From Pararhizobium antarcticum (lineage in GTDB: Bacteria > Pseudomonadota > Alphaproteobacteria > Rhizobiales > Rhizobiaceae): 58,663 nt of DNA. Below are positions 45,258 to 53,619 of this stretch, in pieces. The stretch spans positions 1 through 58,663 of the forward strand of contig NZ_LSRP01000083.1 in NCBI RefSeq assembly GCF_001885585.1, in the 5' to 3' direction. Positions within the stretch are counted from its first letter, which is position 1; each line of letters starts with the position of its first letter. Position numbers and translations under genes: made by a program. Under the pieces are notes generated by a model. It had not been told where the DNA came from. It was given only the letters and a program-made list of their open reading frames with translations, and did not search any database.

Positions 45258-46232
45258 GAAAATTTGAAACGTTAGAGCGGTCGGCGACGTTGCTAGTCGG
45301 CCATTCCCGAATTCGCGGGGTGAGATCAGAGCAACATTGACCGGTTTATGCTCTGGATGTCCTTCAGCAAACTGGAGGTCATACTTTGGAAGCTGACATG
45401 CGAATACGCTCCTTCTACCAGGCCCATCACTTCTGACGGGCGTATGACCATCGTGTAATTCTCCGAATTGTTTGACCAGGAAATGTCCGATCCCGAGACC
45501 ATCGCGATCGTGATGGTCTTCGACCTTGTCGAACGTTTAGAAGATCGCTTGTGATCCTCCAGGGCCCCGTAACGTCAACCAGTCAGCCACCAAAAAATAT
45601 GGGACTTGGCGCTATGACCAGATCTGTTCGTGATCCCCTTTTATGGTCGCCACCGATTTACAGAGGAGGTGATTGTCCAGAGCAGTCTGCCTGTACTTCC
45701 GGTTTCCGCTCAGTCTGGGAAAGCGATCGGCACGGCTGATGGTTACATTGCTGCCATACGGTCTCGCAATCGCAACTCGCGACACAAGCCCTTTCGAGGC
45801 TGCTGGGCTGAAAGTGACCAATCCTTGGTCTAGATAACGACAGTGTGCGTTTAGGTGTCGTAAGTTCGGATCCCTTCAAGACCTTACCGTTTCGGAATTT
45901 AAGCAGAACCAAGCGGGGATAGGGAGCTTTTGGCTGATGGTCGTCCGCCGCTGTTTGGGCGGCAGCTTCACGTCCTCGTCGAGCCGATGATCGATCGTCG
46001 AAACAAATGCATCGAGCGTCGGCTCGCATTCATATCCCTTCCGATACAGCCAGATACAACTTCAAATAAAGTTCCACGGTGTTGATCCCGAGGTCCTCCT
46101 GCCTTCATTGCAGAAGGAAGATAGGTGGCCGGATTTTACTCCGCGCCTATGGCGAGATTATCGCGCCGTTACCGTGGCCGCCTCTTGCACCGCCGCACGC
46201 ACGCCGCCAACAGCCGCCGAGGCATGCAACCG
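45258..46232. other. Intergenic region downstream of repC
   Basis: About 975 bases between the DUF1612 gene and the repC stop. Open frames here (for example 45658-46029 on the minus strand) have no recognisable domain. I looked for a RepB-binding parS palindrome and did not find a convincing one. Confidence 0.5.
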
Positions 46233-47450
46233 CTATCCGGTTTTCAGACCGGTGTGGGCGCCGGCTTTCAACAGGGCCATAATCATCGGCCCGAGCGAAA
46301 ATTCTCCGCGTTCTGTTCGTCGCGTGAGATCGCGAAGATAAGCACCGGCGGAATTGATGAAGTTGCCCCGCTCCAGGATACAGCCTATCGCTATCGCCGC
46401 ATTCTCAGGCCCCATAGCTTCACAGGCATCCTGATAGGCCGAAGGGCTGACCCCAAGCACGGATCGAACAACCACCGCCGCCGACATGAAATCACGCCAG
46501 TTGCCGATCACGCCCCCAGGCCCGTAGTCGGAAATCGTCGGGCAAGCCTTCAGCACTACAGCCAGTGGAAACGCCTTGGTCGGCTCGCGCCTCTGCTGGC
46601 CGCTTCCCCCACCTTTCGCGCCCTGCTCTTTTCGAGAGCTAGGTTCAAATTCGTAAGTGGATTCGGGATTTGAATTCTGTATGTGCCGCTCATTTTGAGC
46701 AGCATTGGTGTTAGTATTTTTCTGATTATCCAGTAAATTCAGCCTGTTGACGACTTCGTCGAGCAACATCTGCATTTCTTCCAGGATCGCTGTGGTTGAC
46801 GTGAGCGTGGGAATGCGGGGAATCCTGCCGACAAGAGCAATGTACATGTCCTCGATCGACTGCCAGTCGCCGTCAGCACCCTCTTCCATTGCAGCCGTGA
46901 TCAACTTGCGTACATCCCGCCGGCAGATCGTCAGGCTCTCCTTTGCTTTTCTCAACAGTGCACGGTCGGCCATAACCTGCTGCGCCATCAGAGCCAGTTC
47001 CTCAGAACGTCCGAGCAGAGGAGAAAGATCGAAGCCGAAGGCGGTATCGATTTCGCCAGCGCTGTCTTTTCGAGCGTAACGCTTGCCGTTTGCGCTATCC
47101 TTCCGCACGATCAGGCCTGCCTCAACGAGGACAGCAATATGCCGGCGCAACGTCGCCCCAGCCATTCCATGCGCTCTCAGCGCAAGTTGGTTGTTCGATG
47201 GGAATACGATCAGCTTCGCATCCTGGCATAGCTCATTGTTTGGATAGAAGCTCAGCAGCGCATCAAGAACAGCAAGGCTGTTGGACTGAACACCAAGCAT
47301 GTCCTTGGCTGCCGAGACATCCCTGAGAACCTTCCATTTGTCCGCGGTCTTGCCGGGTTTGATATGGCTCGTAGCCATCTGTCGCTGCACCAGGGCGAGC
47401 GTCATCGGCCGCCGCCCAAACGGCGTCGTCACACTTCCAGTCTCCATCAT
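46233..47450 (-). CDS. repC: Replication initiator protein RepC
   Basis: Initiates replication of the repABC replicon, normally from an origin inside its own gene. 405 residues, the usual size. Typical RepC sequence is present: the N-terminal winged-helix region (FPSNNQLALRAHGMAGATLRR-type, about residues 85-105), RYARKDSAGEIDTAFGFDLSPL, and the C-terminal region with ISDYGPGGVIGNWRDF and GAYLRDLTRR. ATG 47450 follows AAAAGGTG; ATG 47447 is equally possible. The 151-base gap to repB carries the candidate antisense RNA. Confidence 0.95.
   Translation of the reverse strand: MMETGSVTTPFGRRPMTLALVQRQMATSHIKPGKTADKWKVLRDVSAAKDMLGVQSNSLAVLDALLSFYPNNELCQDAKLIVFPSNNQLALRAHGMAGATLRRHIAVLVEAGLIVRKDSANGKRYARKDSAGEIDTAFGFDLSPLLGRSEELALMAQQVMADRALLRKAKESLTICRRDVRKLITAAMEEGADGDWQSIEDMYIALVGRIPRIPTLTSTTAILEEMQMLLDEVVNRLNLLDNQKNTNTNAAQNERHIQNSNPESTYEFEPSSRKEQGAKGGGSGQQRREPTKAFPLAVVLKACPTISDYGPGGVIGNWRDFMSAAVVVRSVLGVSPSAYQDACEAMGPENAAIAIGCILERGNFINSAGAYLRDLTRRTERGEFSLGPMIMALLKAGAHTGLKTG
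46640..46745. other. Candidate replication origin, AT-rich tract inside repC
   Basis: Within repC the sequence becomes markedly AT-rich, encoding an Asn-rich linker (KNTNTNAAQNERHIQNSN). It contains the inverted repeat GCTCA-TTT-TGAGC (46688-46700). In studied repABC plasmids the origin lies in an AT-rich part of repC, so this is the likely place; the exact unit is not visible. Confidence 0.5.
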
Positions 47451-47540
47451 CTTTCACCTTTTAGCAGGCAAAGGAAAACAGCTCACCAAAACGGTGCCAA
47501 GACTCTTGACGAGAATTCGAGGAAATGCGATTCTGTTCTT

Positions 47541-47593
47541 GCTACAGAGACAAAAGGGCTTCCGCGACGGCGACGTTGAGGGGGCTCTTTTCT
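47541..47593 (+). ncRNA. Candidate counter-transcribed RNA (ctRNA) controlling repC
   Basis: Between repB and repC, on the strand opposite to the operon, TTGACG (47506-47511) and GATTCT (47529-47534) form a promoter with 17-base spacing. It would start transcription near 47541. A terminator follows: AAAAGGGCTTCC (47552-47563) pairs with GGGGGCTCTTTT (47580-47591), allowing G-U pairs, and a T-rich tail comes next. The predicted RNA of about 50 nt matches the size, position and orientation of the antisense RNA that limits repC expression and sets incompatibility in repABC plasmids. Confidence 0.72.
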
Positions 47594-47601
47594 TTTGCGG
47601 G

Positions 47602-48624
47602 TTACTCTCCCTGTTTCTGTTGTGTCTGTGCGCGGTGGGCTTGATAAAGCGCCGGCAAGTGTTCGATCACGAAGGCCGCGAAGTCCGGCGTCGCCTTCTT
47701 GTCAATTGTCAGTTCCAGTTTGGATTTGCTGTGTGTAACTTGGGCAAGCCGGTGCCCGTCAGGGGTTGCCATAACCTGAGCAAGACCTCGTGCCACGGCA
47801 GGAGGCCGGAGTTTTGCCACCAGAGCCTTAAACCGTTCGGCCGATGGCAGCGCCTGCACCGTATCCGCAAGCGCAAACGTTGATATCTCCTCCAGGGAGG
47901 GCTGCTTTTCAATCAGTTCCACCAGCTGCTGCCAGTTCGGCCGCCCTATTCCAGGTGCAGCGCCGATTGCATCAATCAGTTCCGCAGGCAGGGCATCGAC
48001 AAGCAGAAGCATCTTAGAAAGATTGCTTTTGTCGAGCGACATTGCAGCAATCACGACATCGCGCGAAAATTGTTTGTTCAGCCGATGCGCGAAACGCGCC
48101 TTCTCGATAAAGGTGAGGTCTTCCCGTTCGTTGTTTTCCTGGCCCTGGGCAACGACCAGTTGCTCATCCGTCAAATCGCGAACAACAGCTTTGATCGGAA
48201 GACCCAACTCAGAGACAGCCCGAAGCCGGCGATGCCCGAAGCCGACCTGATAACGACCGGGCTGATCCGGGTGGGGCCGAACAAGGATGGGCACCTGCTG
48301 GCCCTGTGCCCGGATCGAGGCAAGAAGTCCGTCGATGTCACCGGGCATGCGATCCTGCACGAAGGACGGTTCGATCGCAGCAGTATCCAGTTCGACCACT
48401 GCCTGGCCTTCAGCAAGGCGGCGTTCAATCTCCTCAGCGCGGCTCAGCCGATCATTTTGCTCACGCAGCGCGTTGCCGATGTTCGCCGTCAGCTTCGTCG
48501 CTGGATCGCGCTCTTTCCGGGCAACACCAAGAAGCGGCATTGATCGGGTTTTCCCTGCCCGGGTCTCGGCAATTGATGCGTCGGGGGCCTCTGTCGAAAC
48601 ACCCAGGATATGTTTCCGGCTCAT
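47602..48624 (-). CDS. repB: Plasmid partitioning protein RepB (ParB family)
   Basis: Binds centromere-like parS sites and works with RepA to segregate the replicon. 340 residues. The ParB N-terminal block includes GQQVPILVRPHPDQPGRYQ and GFGHRRLRA, followed by QGQENNEREDLTFIEKARFA and a helix-turn-helix (about residues 180-200), and the RepB C-terminal domain. It starts at ATG 48624, overlapping the repA stop by 4 bases (ATGA), so the two are made in a fixed ratio. Confidence 0.95.
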   Translation of the reverse strand: MSRKHILGVSTEAPDASIAETRAGKTRSMPLLGVARKERDPATKLTANIGNALREQNDRLSRAEEIERRLAEGQAVVELDTAAIEPSFVQDRMPGDIDGLLASIRAQGQQVPILVRPHPDQPGRYQVGFGHRRLRAVSELGLPIKAVVRDLTDEQLVVAQGQENNEREDLTFIEKARFAHRLNKQFSRDVVIAAMSLDKSNLSKMLLLVDALPAELIDAIGAAPGIGRPNWQQLVELIEKQPSLEEISTFALADTVQALPSAERFKALVAKLRPPAVARGLAQVMATPDGHRLAQVTHSKSKLELTIDKKATPDFAAFVIEHLPALYQAHRAQTQQKQGE

Positions 48625-49835
48625 GCGGGTCTACCCCATGCTTTTTTGACCAGGGACTCGATCTCGTCATTGACAGCGTTCATTGCCTCCAGAGCACGGT
48701 CATAGGTGGATCGCGTGAACTGGCCACGTTCAACCTCAAACAGTGTCTGGTTTGTTAGGCCGGCATCCGACACGGCTGTCGTTTTCAGCATCGGGAAATT
48801 GAGCACGCTCTCCCCGAAAATCGAACGCAGATAGCCAACCATTTGGTTCTGCGGGCCATCGCTCGGTTCGAAACGGGTGATGAGATATCGCATCCAGTTG
48901 AATTTGAATTTGGCTCCAGCACTCTCGATTTCACGCAGCAAATTCGATGTCATCGCCAAAAACTGGTTCATCGACATCACATCCAGCATCTGCGGATGGA
49001 CCGTCACAAGGATGGAGGTGGCAGCGGTCAATGCGGAAAGCGTCAGATAGCCCAACTGGGGAGGGCAGTCGATCACAACGACATCATAGTTATCCGCAAT
49101 GTCTTCGATTGCCTGGCTGATGCGACCATAAAAGAGCGTGTCGCCCTCCTTTCGCTTCATCAGCGCACGCGGGGTATCGTGCTCAAACTCCATCAGTTCA
49201 AGGTTTCCCGGGATCAGGTGAAGGTCGGGAATATAGGTTCCCCGCACGACCTGCTCGATCGGCACCTGCTCGTCATCGTACCGGATGGCGCCATAAAGCG
49301 TTTCATTCGGACCAACATCCGTCTCCGGTTGGCTGCCAAAAAGCGCAGACAGGCTTGCCTGAGGATCAAGATCGATGGCCAGAACACGGTAGCCACGCAT
49401 GGCAAGATATTGCGCCAGATGTGCTGCGGTGGTTGTCTTGCCAGACCCCCCTTTGAAATTCATCACGGAGATGACTTGAAGCTGCTCGCCGTCCCGACGG
49501 TGCGGGAGATAACGACGGTTGCCACGGCCGACCTGGTCCATATGCTTTCGGATTGCATGGATATCTTCAATGGAGAAGATCCGCCTGCCGCCTGGGCTCA
49601 TGCTGACATTTAACTCCGGCATCTCGGAAGCAGTCTGTCGCAGATAGGACTCTCCGACGCCCAGCAATTTGGAAGCCTCCGACGGTGCGAATGTGCGAAT
49701 GCCCTTGTCGGATGTCGGCGGAAAAACCTTTAGATGATGTGCTTTGAGCTGGCTTGAGAGCGCATCGGCATGACGCTCCATCAAGGCCGTCAACCCTTCG
49801 GTCACAGGTGCTGCTCTCGGGGCGATCTTCGCCAT
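48621..49835 (-). CDS. repA: Plasmid partitioning protein RepA (ParA family)
   Basis: Walker-type partition ATPase and autorepressor of the repABC operon. 404 residues. An N-terminal helix-turn-helix region (about 48-75, FAPSEASKLLGVGESYLR) precedes the deviant Walker A KGGSGKTT at residues ~128-135. LAIDLDPQASLSALFG and VVVIDCPPQLGYL follow as the Walker A-prime and Walker B regions. ATG 49835 is the first start of the cassette. Strand and order (repA, repB, repC leftward) show the operon promoter lies in 49836-50000. Confidence 0.96.
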   Translation of the reverse strand: MAKIAPRAAPVTEGLTALMERHADALSSQLKAHHLKVFPPTSDKGIRTFAPSEASKLLGVGESYLRQTASEMPELNVSMSPGGRRIFSIEDIHAIRKHMDQVGRGNRRYLPHRRDGEQLQVISVMNFKGGSGKTTTAAHLAQYLAMRGYRVLAIDLDPQASLSALFGSQPETDVGPNETLYGAIRYDDEQVPIEQVVRGTYIPDLHLIPGNLELMEFEHDTPRALMKRKEGDTLFYGRISQAIEDIADNYDVVVIDCPPQLGYLTLSALTAATSILVTVHPQMLDVMSMNQFLAMTSNLLREIESAGAKFKFNWMRYLITRFEPSDGPQNQMVGYLRSIFGESVLNFPMLKTTAVSDAGLTNQTLFEVERGQFTRSTYDRALEAMNAVNDEIESLVKKAWGRPA

Positions 49836-50388
49836 CTCAAAACCTATTTTTTGCCAGTGGCGTTATTTTTCGCGAAACTGCTAAAGTTCCGCCACCAGCA
49901 GTTAGTGTCGATTCTGTGTTTTGAGCAAGCCCTATTTGGTTAACGCGGGCTTTGCGAATAGGGATCGGCGAACTCCAGAAATATCATTTTTTCATTAACT
50001 ATCAATATCTTAAGCGCAATTTTCCCTGAATATTCAATTTTCCTATTGATGGGAACACATGCTGTTAATCCGAGACTTTCCATCCGCGGCAAGGCCATTT
50101 TCGTCAAACCGCACGACATTGGCGACACGACTCACACCGGTGATGGGTATCCGATTCGACAACGGCTGCCACCTTCACCATGACCAGGTGGTTTCGAAAG
50201 GCTGGGATGGGACGCCAAGACTGCAAGTACCGGCCTATTTCGAGCGATCGGCAACAGCCGTTCAGGTCGTCTTCCCTTGGCATCTCGCAGTCCCGAAATG
50301 CTGAAATGGCGATCTGCAAAACGCCTGAAGCCCTGTGACACCGCCGCATCAACAGGGCTCCCGCTTGGCACCTCTCGGAGACCGGATC
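49836..50388. promoter_or_regulatory. repABC promoter region with inverted repeats
   Basis: About 550 bases between repA and the DoxX gene, AT-rich from about 49850 to 50060. Two inverted repeats stand out: AACTGCT (49876-49882) with AGCAGTT (49897-49903), and CCCTATT (49930-49936) with AATAGGG (49957-49963) around GGTTAAC. Either could be a RepA operator or part of a partition site. The part from 50060 to 50388 has no gene I can support. Confidence 0.5.
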
Positions 50389-50886
50389 TTATCTGTTCGG
50401 CGGAAAGACATAGGGATCGAGCGCGATCCGCCCGCTGCCGAAGACGACGAGCGATAGAGCCATTGCCGCCCACGGAAGATGGAAATTGGCCCAGCCCTCC
50501 GGGATGGTCAGCTGGATGACCGCTGTCATCAGCAAAAGGCCGAGGGCCGAGAAACGTGTCGCGAGGCCCAGGATCAGCAAAATCGGCAGGAGCAGTTCAC
50601 CAACCCCGGCAGCCGTCGCCATTGCGAGTGGAAATGGATAGGAGATTTCGCTGCCGAGGATATGGAGTTTGAACTCCTCCTCGAAAAGATAGCGGGCGCC
50701 TGGCGACAGCGTCAGGAAACCGTCCCATTTTGTCAGCCCCGACTTGAAAAAGGGAATGGCCAGTGCAAGGCGCAGCGCCAGAAGCGGCAGGGAACGGGGG
50801 AGGGATGCAAGCGCCCATTCGGCGCGCGCAATGAGGGAGAGCAGAACGGCGCTAGAGCCGCGCGAGGGGGCGAGGTCAGTCTTCAT
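50389..50886 (-). CDS. DoxX-family membrane protein of the bufferin operon
   Basis: Inner-membrane protein of 165 residues with four hydrophobic segments (about 35-52, 85-105, 110-128 and 135-152). DoxX-type sequence is visible in PFFKSGLTKWDGF and GVGELLLPILLILGLATR. It is the last gene of the DUF2282-DUF692-DUF2063-DoxX operon and overlaps the DUF2063 gene by 11 bases. DoxX proteins occur in bufferin/gig-type operons, where their exact redox or export role is not settled. Confidence 0.82.
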   Translation of the reverse strand: MKTDLAPSRGSSAVLLSLIARAEWALASLPRSLPLLALRLALAIPFFKSGLTKWDGFLTLSPGARYLFEEEFKLHILGSEISYPFPLAMATAAGVGELLLPILLILGLATRFSALGLLLMTAVIQLTIPEGWANFHLPWAAMALSLVVFGSGRIALDPYVFPPNR

Positions 50887-51664
50887 CAATTTGTCCTTGA
50901 TCCTTTTGGAGGGTGGCGAAAGCGCCAAGGCCGGTCAGACCAGCCAAAGCTGCACCAAAATCGAATGCATCGTTTGCCGAAAAGGCCGTCTCGGCAGCCT
51001 CGCCGAGCGATAATCCGCGAAAGAGCAGGCTTGCAAAAACCGCGTCCTGCGGCGGCAGAATGTGGATATCGACGGTCATTTCCGGTCTGAGGACCAGCAT
51101 GGCCTGCGGTTGCCAGTCCATGACCGGTCGCACCGGATTCTGCTGATGCGCATTCCAGATGGAGCCGGCAGGATGATCCGACAGGATCAGGTGGGCGGAC
51201 GGATGCGGCGAGAGCTGCAGGTCTGCAAGTGTTTCGGGCGCGAGCGCGGCAAGTGCGGCAAGATCAAGTGCTGGCGCGTCCGCCGCGTGGTAGGCGTGGG
51301 TCCAGGCCGCTTCGATCCGGGCGACATCCGACAGATAGACAAGACCGCTCGCCGGCGCAAAGCTGGCAATGAAATCGGCAAAATAGTTGCCGTAGTTGAT
51401 GATCAGCGGCGAAGCCGGTTTGTGATCCTGGGCATAGGCCCGCGCCATCGCCAGAAAAAAAGCCGGGCCGACAAGCTTTTCCGTCACAGGAAAACGCTGT
51501 GCCAGCGCCCGCGTCAACCCGACGAAGACATTGTTTCGATAGACGGCGAAACGGGCCGGATCGGCGTCGCCACGGACTGTGGTTATTCCATCCGGAACCG
51601 GCCGATCGGCCTGCAGCAACGCGGTGGCAAAAGCGGACTGACTGGCGGCGAAATCCATGATCAT
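50876..51664 (-). CDS. bufC: DUF2063 protein, partner of the MNIO enzyme (BufC-like)
   Basis: 262 residues. The N-terminal DUF2063 domain (about residues 5-95) has the family features RFAVYRNNVFVGLTRALAQRFP and FLAMARAYAQDHKP. The C-terminal half is less conserved. In bufferin systems this protein binds the precursor peptide and presents it to the DUF692 enzyme. The start at 51664 shares ATGA with the DUF692 stop; ATG 51658 is an alternative. The close coupling fits a 1:1 complex with the enzyme. Confidence 0.88.
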   Translation of the reverse strand: MIMDFAASQSAFATALLQADRPVPDGITTVRGDADPARFAVYRNNVFVGLTRALAQRFPVTEKLVGPAFFLAMARAYAQDHKPASPLIINYGNYFADFIASFAPASGLVYLSDVARIEAAWTHAYHAADAPALDLAALAALAPETLADLQLSPHPSAHLILSDHPAGSIWNAHQQNPVRPVMDWQPQAMLVLRPEMTVDIHILPPQDAVFASLLFRGLSLGEAAETAFSANDAFDFGAALAGLTGLGAFATLQKDQGQIDED

Positions 51665-52542
51665 GCCGCCTGAGACGCGTTGCGTTGTCGTGCAGCCGTC
51701 GCAAGCATCCGGTCCGCCCGGATTGCTTCGGCCTGCAGGGTGCCAAAATCGGGCACATCATTGTCCCATTCGATCAATGTCGGAACCGGCCCGCTGCGGA
51801 CAAGCGCATGCTGATAAAGTTCGAGTACGTCGTTTTTCACCGCCGTGCCATGGGCATCGATCAGAAGCCGGTCCCCGGCGCTGTCAATGGTCTCGTCATA
51901 GCCGGCAAGATGGATCTCGCCGACGCAACAGACCGGAAAACGGTCGATATAGATGATCGGGTCAAGCCGATGATTGACGGCCGAAACCATGACATTGTTG
52001 ACGTCCAGCAAGAGCCCGCAACCGGTACGCTCAGCGATGGCCGTCAGAAAATCCACTTCGTCGATCGTGCTGTCGGCAAAAAGCACATAGGTTGACGGGT
52101 TCTCCAGCAGGAGCTGTCGGCCCAGAAACTGCTGCGTCTCCTCGACATGGGCAATAACCCGCGCCAGTGTTTCCTGCGTATAGGGAAGCGGCAAAAGGTC
52201 GTTGAGAAAGCCCGTCTCATGGGTAGACCAGGCGAGATGTTCCGAAAAACTCTGCGGCCGATAGCGGTCGATCAGACTGCGCAGCCGCTTCAGATGCGCC
52301 TTGTCCAATCCGTGGGCGGCACCGATCGACAGGCCCACACCATGCAGCGAAAGCGGGTAGAGCGCGGTGATCGCTTCAAGCGTCCGATGCGGCGCCCCGC
52401 CATCTCCCATGTAGTTCTCGGCATGAACCTCGAAGAAACCAACATCCGGCCGGGTCGCCAGGATGATTTCACAATGCTCGGGCTTGAGGCCAAGGCCGGC
52501 CCGTGGGGGCAAAGCAGACGGGTGGTTTGCAGATGCAATCAT
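51661..52542 (-). CDS. bufB: DUF692 multinuclear non-heme iron oxidase (BufB-like)
   Basis: Cytoplasmic peptide-modifying enzyme of 293 residues, MNIO family with a TIM-barrel fold. Likely metal ligands are visible in FFEVHAENYMG, LHGVGLS, LLENPSTY, LLDVNNVMVSAVNH, IHLAGYDE and DAHGTAV. In known bufferin systems it oxidises cysteines of the DUF2282 precursor to make a copper-binding peptide. ATG 52542 follows AGGAG. A hairpin separates it from the precursor gene, so the precursor may be made in excess. Confidence 0.9.
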   Translation of the reverse strand: MIASANHPSALPPRAGLGLKPEHCEIILATRPDVGFFEVHAENYMGDGGAPHRTLEAITALYPLSLHGVGLSIGAAHGLDKAHLKRLRSLIDRYRPQSFSEHLAWSTHETGFLNDLLPLPYTQETLARVIAHVEETQQFLGRQLLLENPSTYVLFADSTIDEVDFLTAIAERTGCGLLLDVNNVMVSAVNHRLDPIIYIDRFPVCCVGEIHLAGYDETIDSAGDRLLIDAHGTAVKNDVLELYQHALVRSGPVPTLIEWDNDVPDFGTLQAEAIRADRMLATAARQRNASQAA

Positions 52543-52571
52543 TGGCGTTCTCCTGGTCCTGTAAGAGAAAG

Positions 52572-52598
52572 ACGGAGGCCGGGAAACCAGGCCTCCGT
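52572..52598 (-). terminator. Hairpin between precursor and enzyme genes, probable attenuator
   Basis: ACGGAGGCC (52572-52580) and GGCCTCCGT (52590-52598) are perfect 9-base arms around a 9-base loop, starting 9 bases after the precursor stop. On the transcribed strand CTTTCTCTT follows, a weak T-rich tail. Partial termination or mRNA protection here would raise precursor over enzyme. Confidence 0.65.
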
Positions 52599-52606
52599 TC
52601 GGAAAA

Positions 52607-52894
52607 TCAGCCCTGCATCGGTTCAAGCGTACCCATATGGCCATCGACGTTCATCGTCGTGCAGGTACCAGCCGGGACAGCCTTCCAGGCATTGCCCTGG
52701 TAGTCCGCCGTCGAGGTGCCGGCGCATGTCGTGCCGGCGCCGGCAGCGCAGTCGTTCTGACCCTTGAGCGAAATGCCGTAGCATTTCTCGTTGCCTGCCA
52801 TTTTCTCCGCCGGCAGCGGTCCGGCAAAGGCAACGGAGGCGATTGCGGTTGCGAGCGAGCCGGCGAGGGCAAGGGTGAGTGCGGAACGGGTCAT
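52607..52894 (-). CDS. bufA: Bufferin-type precursor peptide (DUF2282, BufA1-like)
   Basis: 95-residue secreted precursor. A Sec signal peptide ends near AFAG (residue ~25). The mature part carries four cysteines in EKCYG, NDCAAG, TTCAG and GTCTT, the DUF2282 pattern. In bufferins some of these cysteines are converted to thiooxazoles that bind copper in the periplasm. ATG 52894 follows AGGAG; the longer frame to 53131 has no start signal. An ECF-type promoter lies about 55-80 bases upstream, and the enzyme genes follow. Confidence 0.9.
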   Translation of the reverse strand: MTRSALTLALAGSLATAIASVAFAGPLPAEKMAGNEKCYGISLKGQNDCAAGAGTTCAGTSTADYQGNAWKAVPAGTCTTMNVDGHMGTLEPMQG

Positions 52895-52948
52895 AAATGA
52901 TCTCCTCTTGGATTTGCCGCAGGCCGTTTGCCGGCTGCGTAACTGATC

Positions 52949-52974
52949 TTCGGTGCCGCGATCCCGGTTGTTAC
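52949..52974 (-). promoter_or_regulatory. SigF-type promoter of the bufferin operon
   Basis: Minus strand: GTAACA (52974-52969), 16 bases, then CGAA (52952-52949). This matches the GTAACC-N16-CGAA promoter described for Caulobacter SigF in all but one position. It lies 55 bases before the bufA start. Confidence 0.78.
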
Positions 52975-53040
52975 ACCGCATCGAAAACACGAATGCGTGA
53001 TCTTCCGTTTGGCCGGGTTGGACAATATTTCGGCTGCCGC

Positions 53041-53068
53041 GTAACAAGAGGGCGTCTGCGCACGTATG
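53041..53068 (+). promoter_or_regulatory. SigF-type promoter of the sigma factor gene
   Basis: GTAACA (53041-53046), 16 bases, then CGTATG (53063-53068). It has the same -35 and spacing as the divergent bufferin promoter, directly upstream of the sigma factor gene, implying autoregulation. The predicted transcription start near 53073 leaves only a very short leader. Confidence 0.7.
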
Positions 53069-53081
53069 GGAGAGACAAGCG

Positions 53082-53618
53082 TTGAACAGTCGGGAGGAAA
53101 ACGAGCTGGCGATGTTGCTTCGGACTGCCATTGCGGGAGATGAAAAGGCCTATGCGGCGTTCCTTGGGCGCACTGCATCGATCGTACGCGGCTTTGCCCG
53201 CCGAAAAATCGTGCAGGGAGGTGTCGATGCGGAAGACGTCGTGCAGGAAACGCTTCTTGCCATTCACACCAAGCGTCATACCTGGATCACCGATGCGCCG
53301 GTTCTGCCCTGGATCTATGCGATCGCGCGTTTCAAGCTGATCGATGCCTTTCGCAAACGCGGCCGCCGCGTGGAGATCGAGATCGGCGAAATCGCCGAGA
53401 CCTTTGCCCAGCCGGAATCCGAAACGGTCAGCGATCGCGAAATCAATCGTATTCTGGAGGGACTGGCGCCGGGTCAGCGCTCGGTTGTCGCGTCGATTTC
53501 GATTGATGGACGCTCGATCATCGAAACGGCCGAGACTTTCGGCATGACCGAGACGGCAGTGAGGGTGGCCCTGCACCGGGGTCTGCGCTCTATTGCGAAG
53601 AAGTTTGGACGGAGCTGA
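53082..53618 (+). CDS. sigF: ECF RNA polymerase sigma factor, SigF type
   Basis: 178 residues from TTG 53082; ATG 53112, with GGAGG 14 bases upstream, is an alternative start. Sigma region 2 is visible as [27 protein letters not shown] sequence (about 48-70) followed by [17 protein letters not shown]. Region 4 is [24 protein letters not shown] (about 145-170). In Caulobacter the homologous SigF-NrsF pair controls bufferin-type operons in response to copper or oxidants. The NrsF gene starts 1 base after its stop. Confidence 0.9.
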   Translation: MNSREENELAMLLRTAIAGDEKAYAAFLGRTASIVRGFARRKIVQGGVDAEDVVQETLLAIHTKRHTWITDAPVLPWIYAIARFKLIDAFRKRGRRVEIEIGEIAETFAQPESETVSDREINRILEGLAPGQRSVVASISIDGRSIIETAETFGMTETAVRVALHRGLRSIAKKFGRS

Positions 53619-53619
53619 C

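Noticed and set aside
45658-46029. 123-codon minus-strand frame downstream of repC
   Set aside because: Cys/Arg/Ser-rich composition, no domain and no ribosome site; left as unassigned intergenic DNA.
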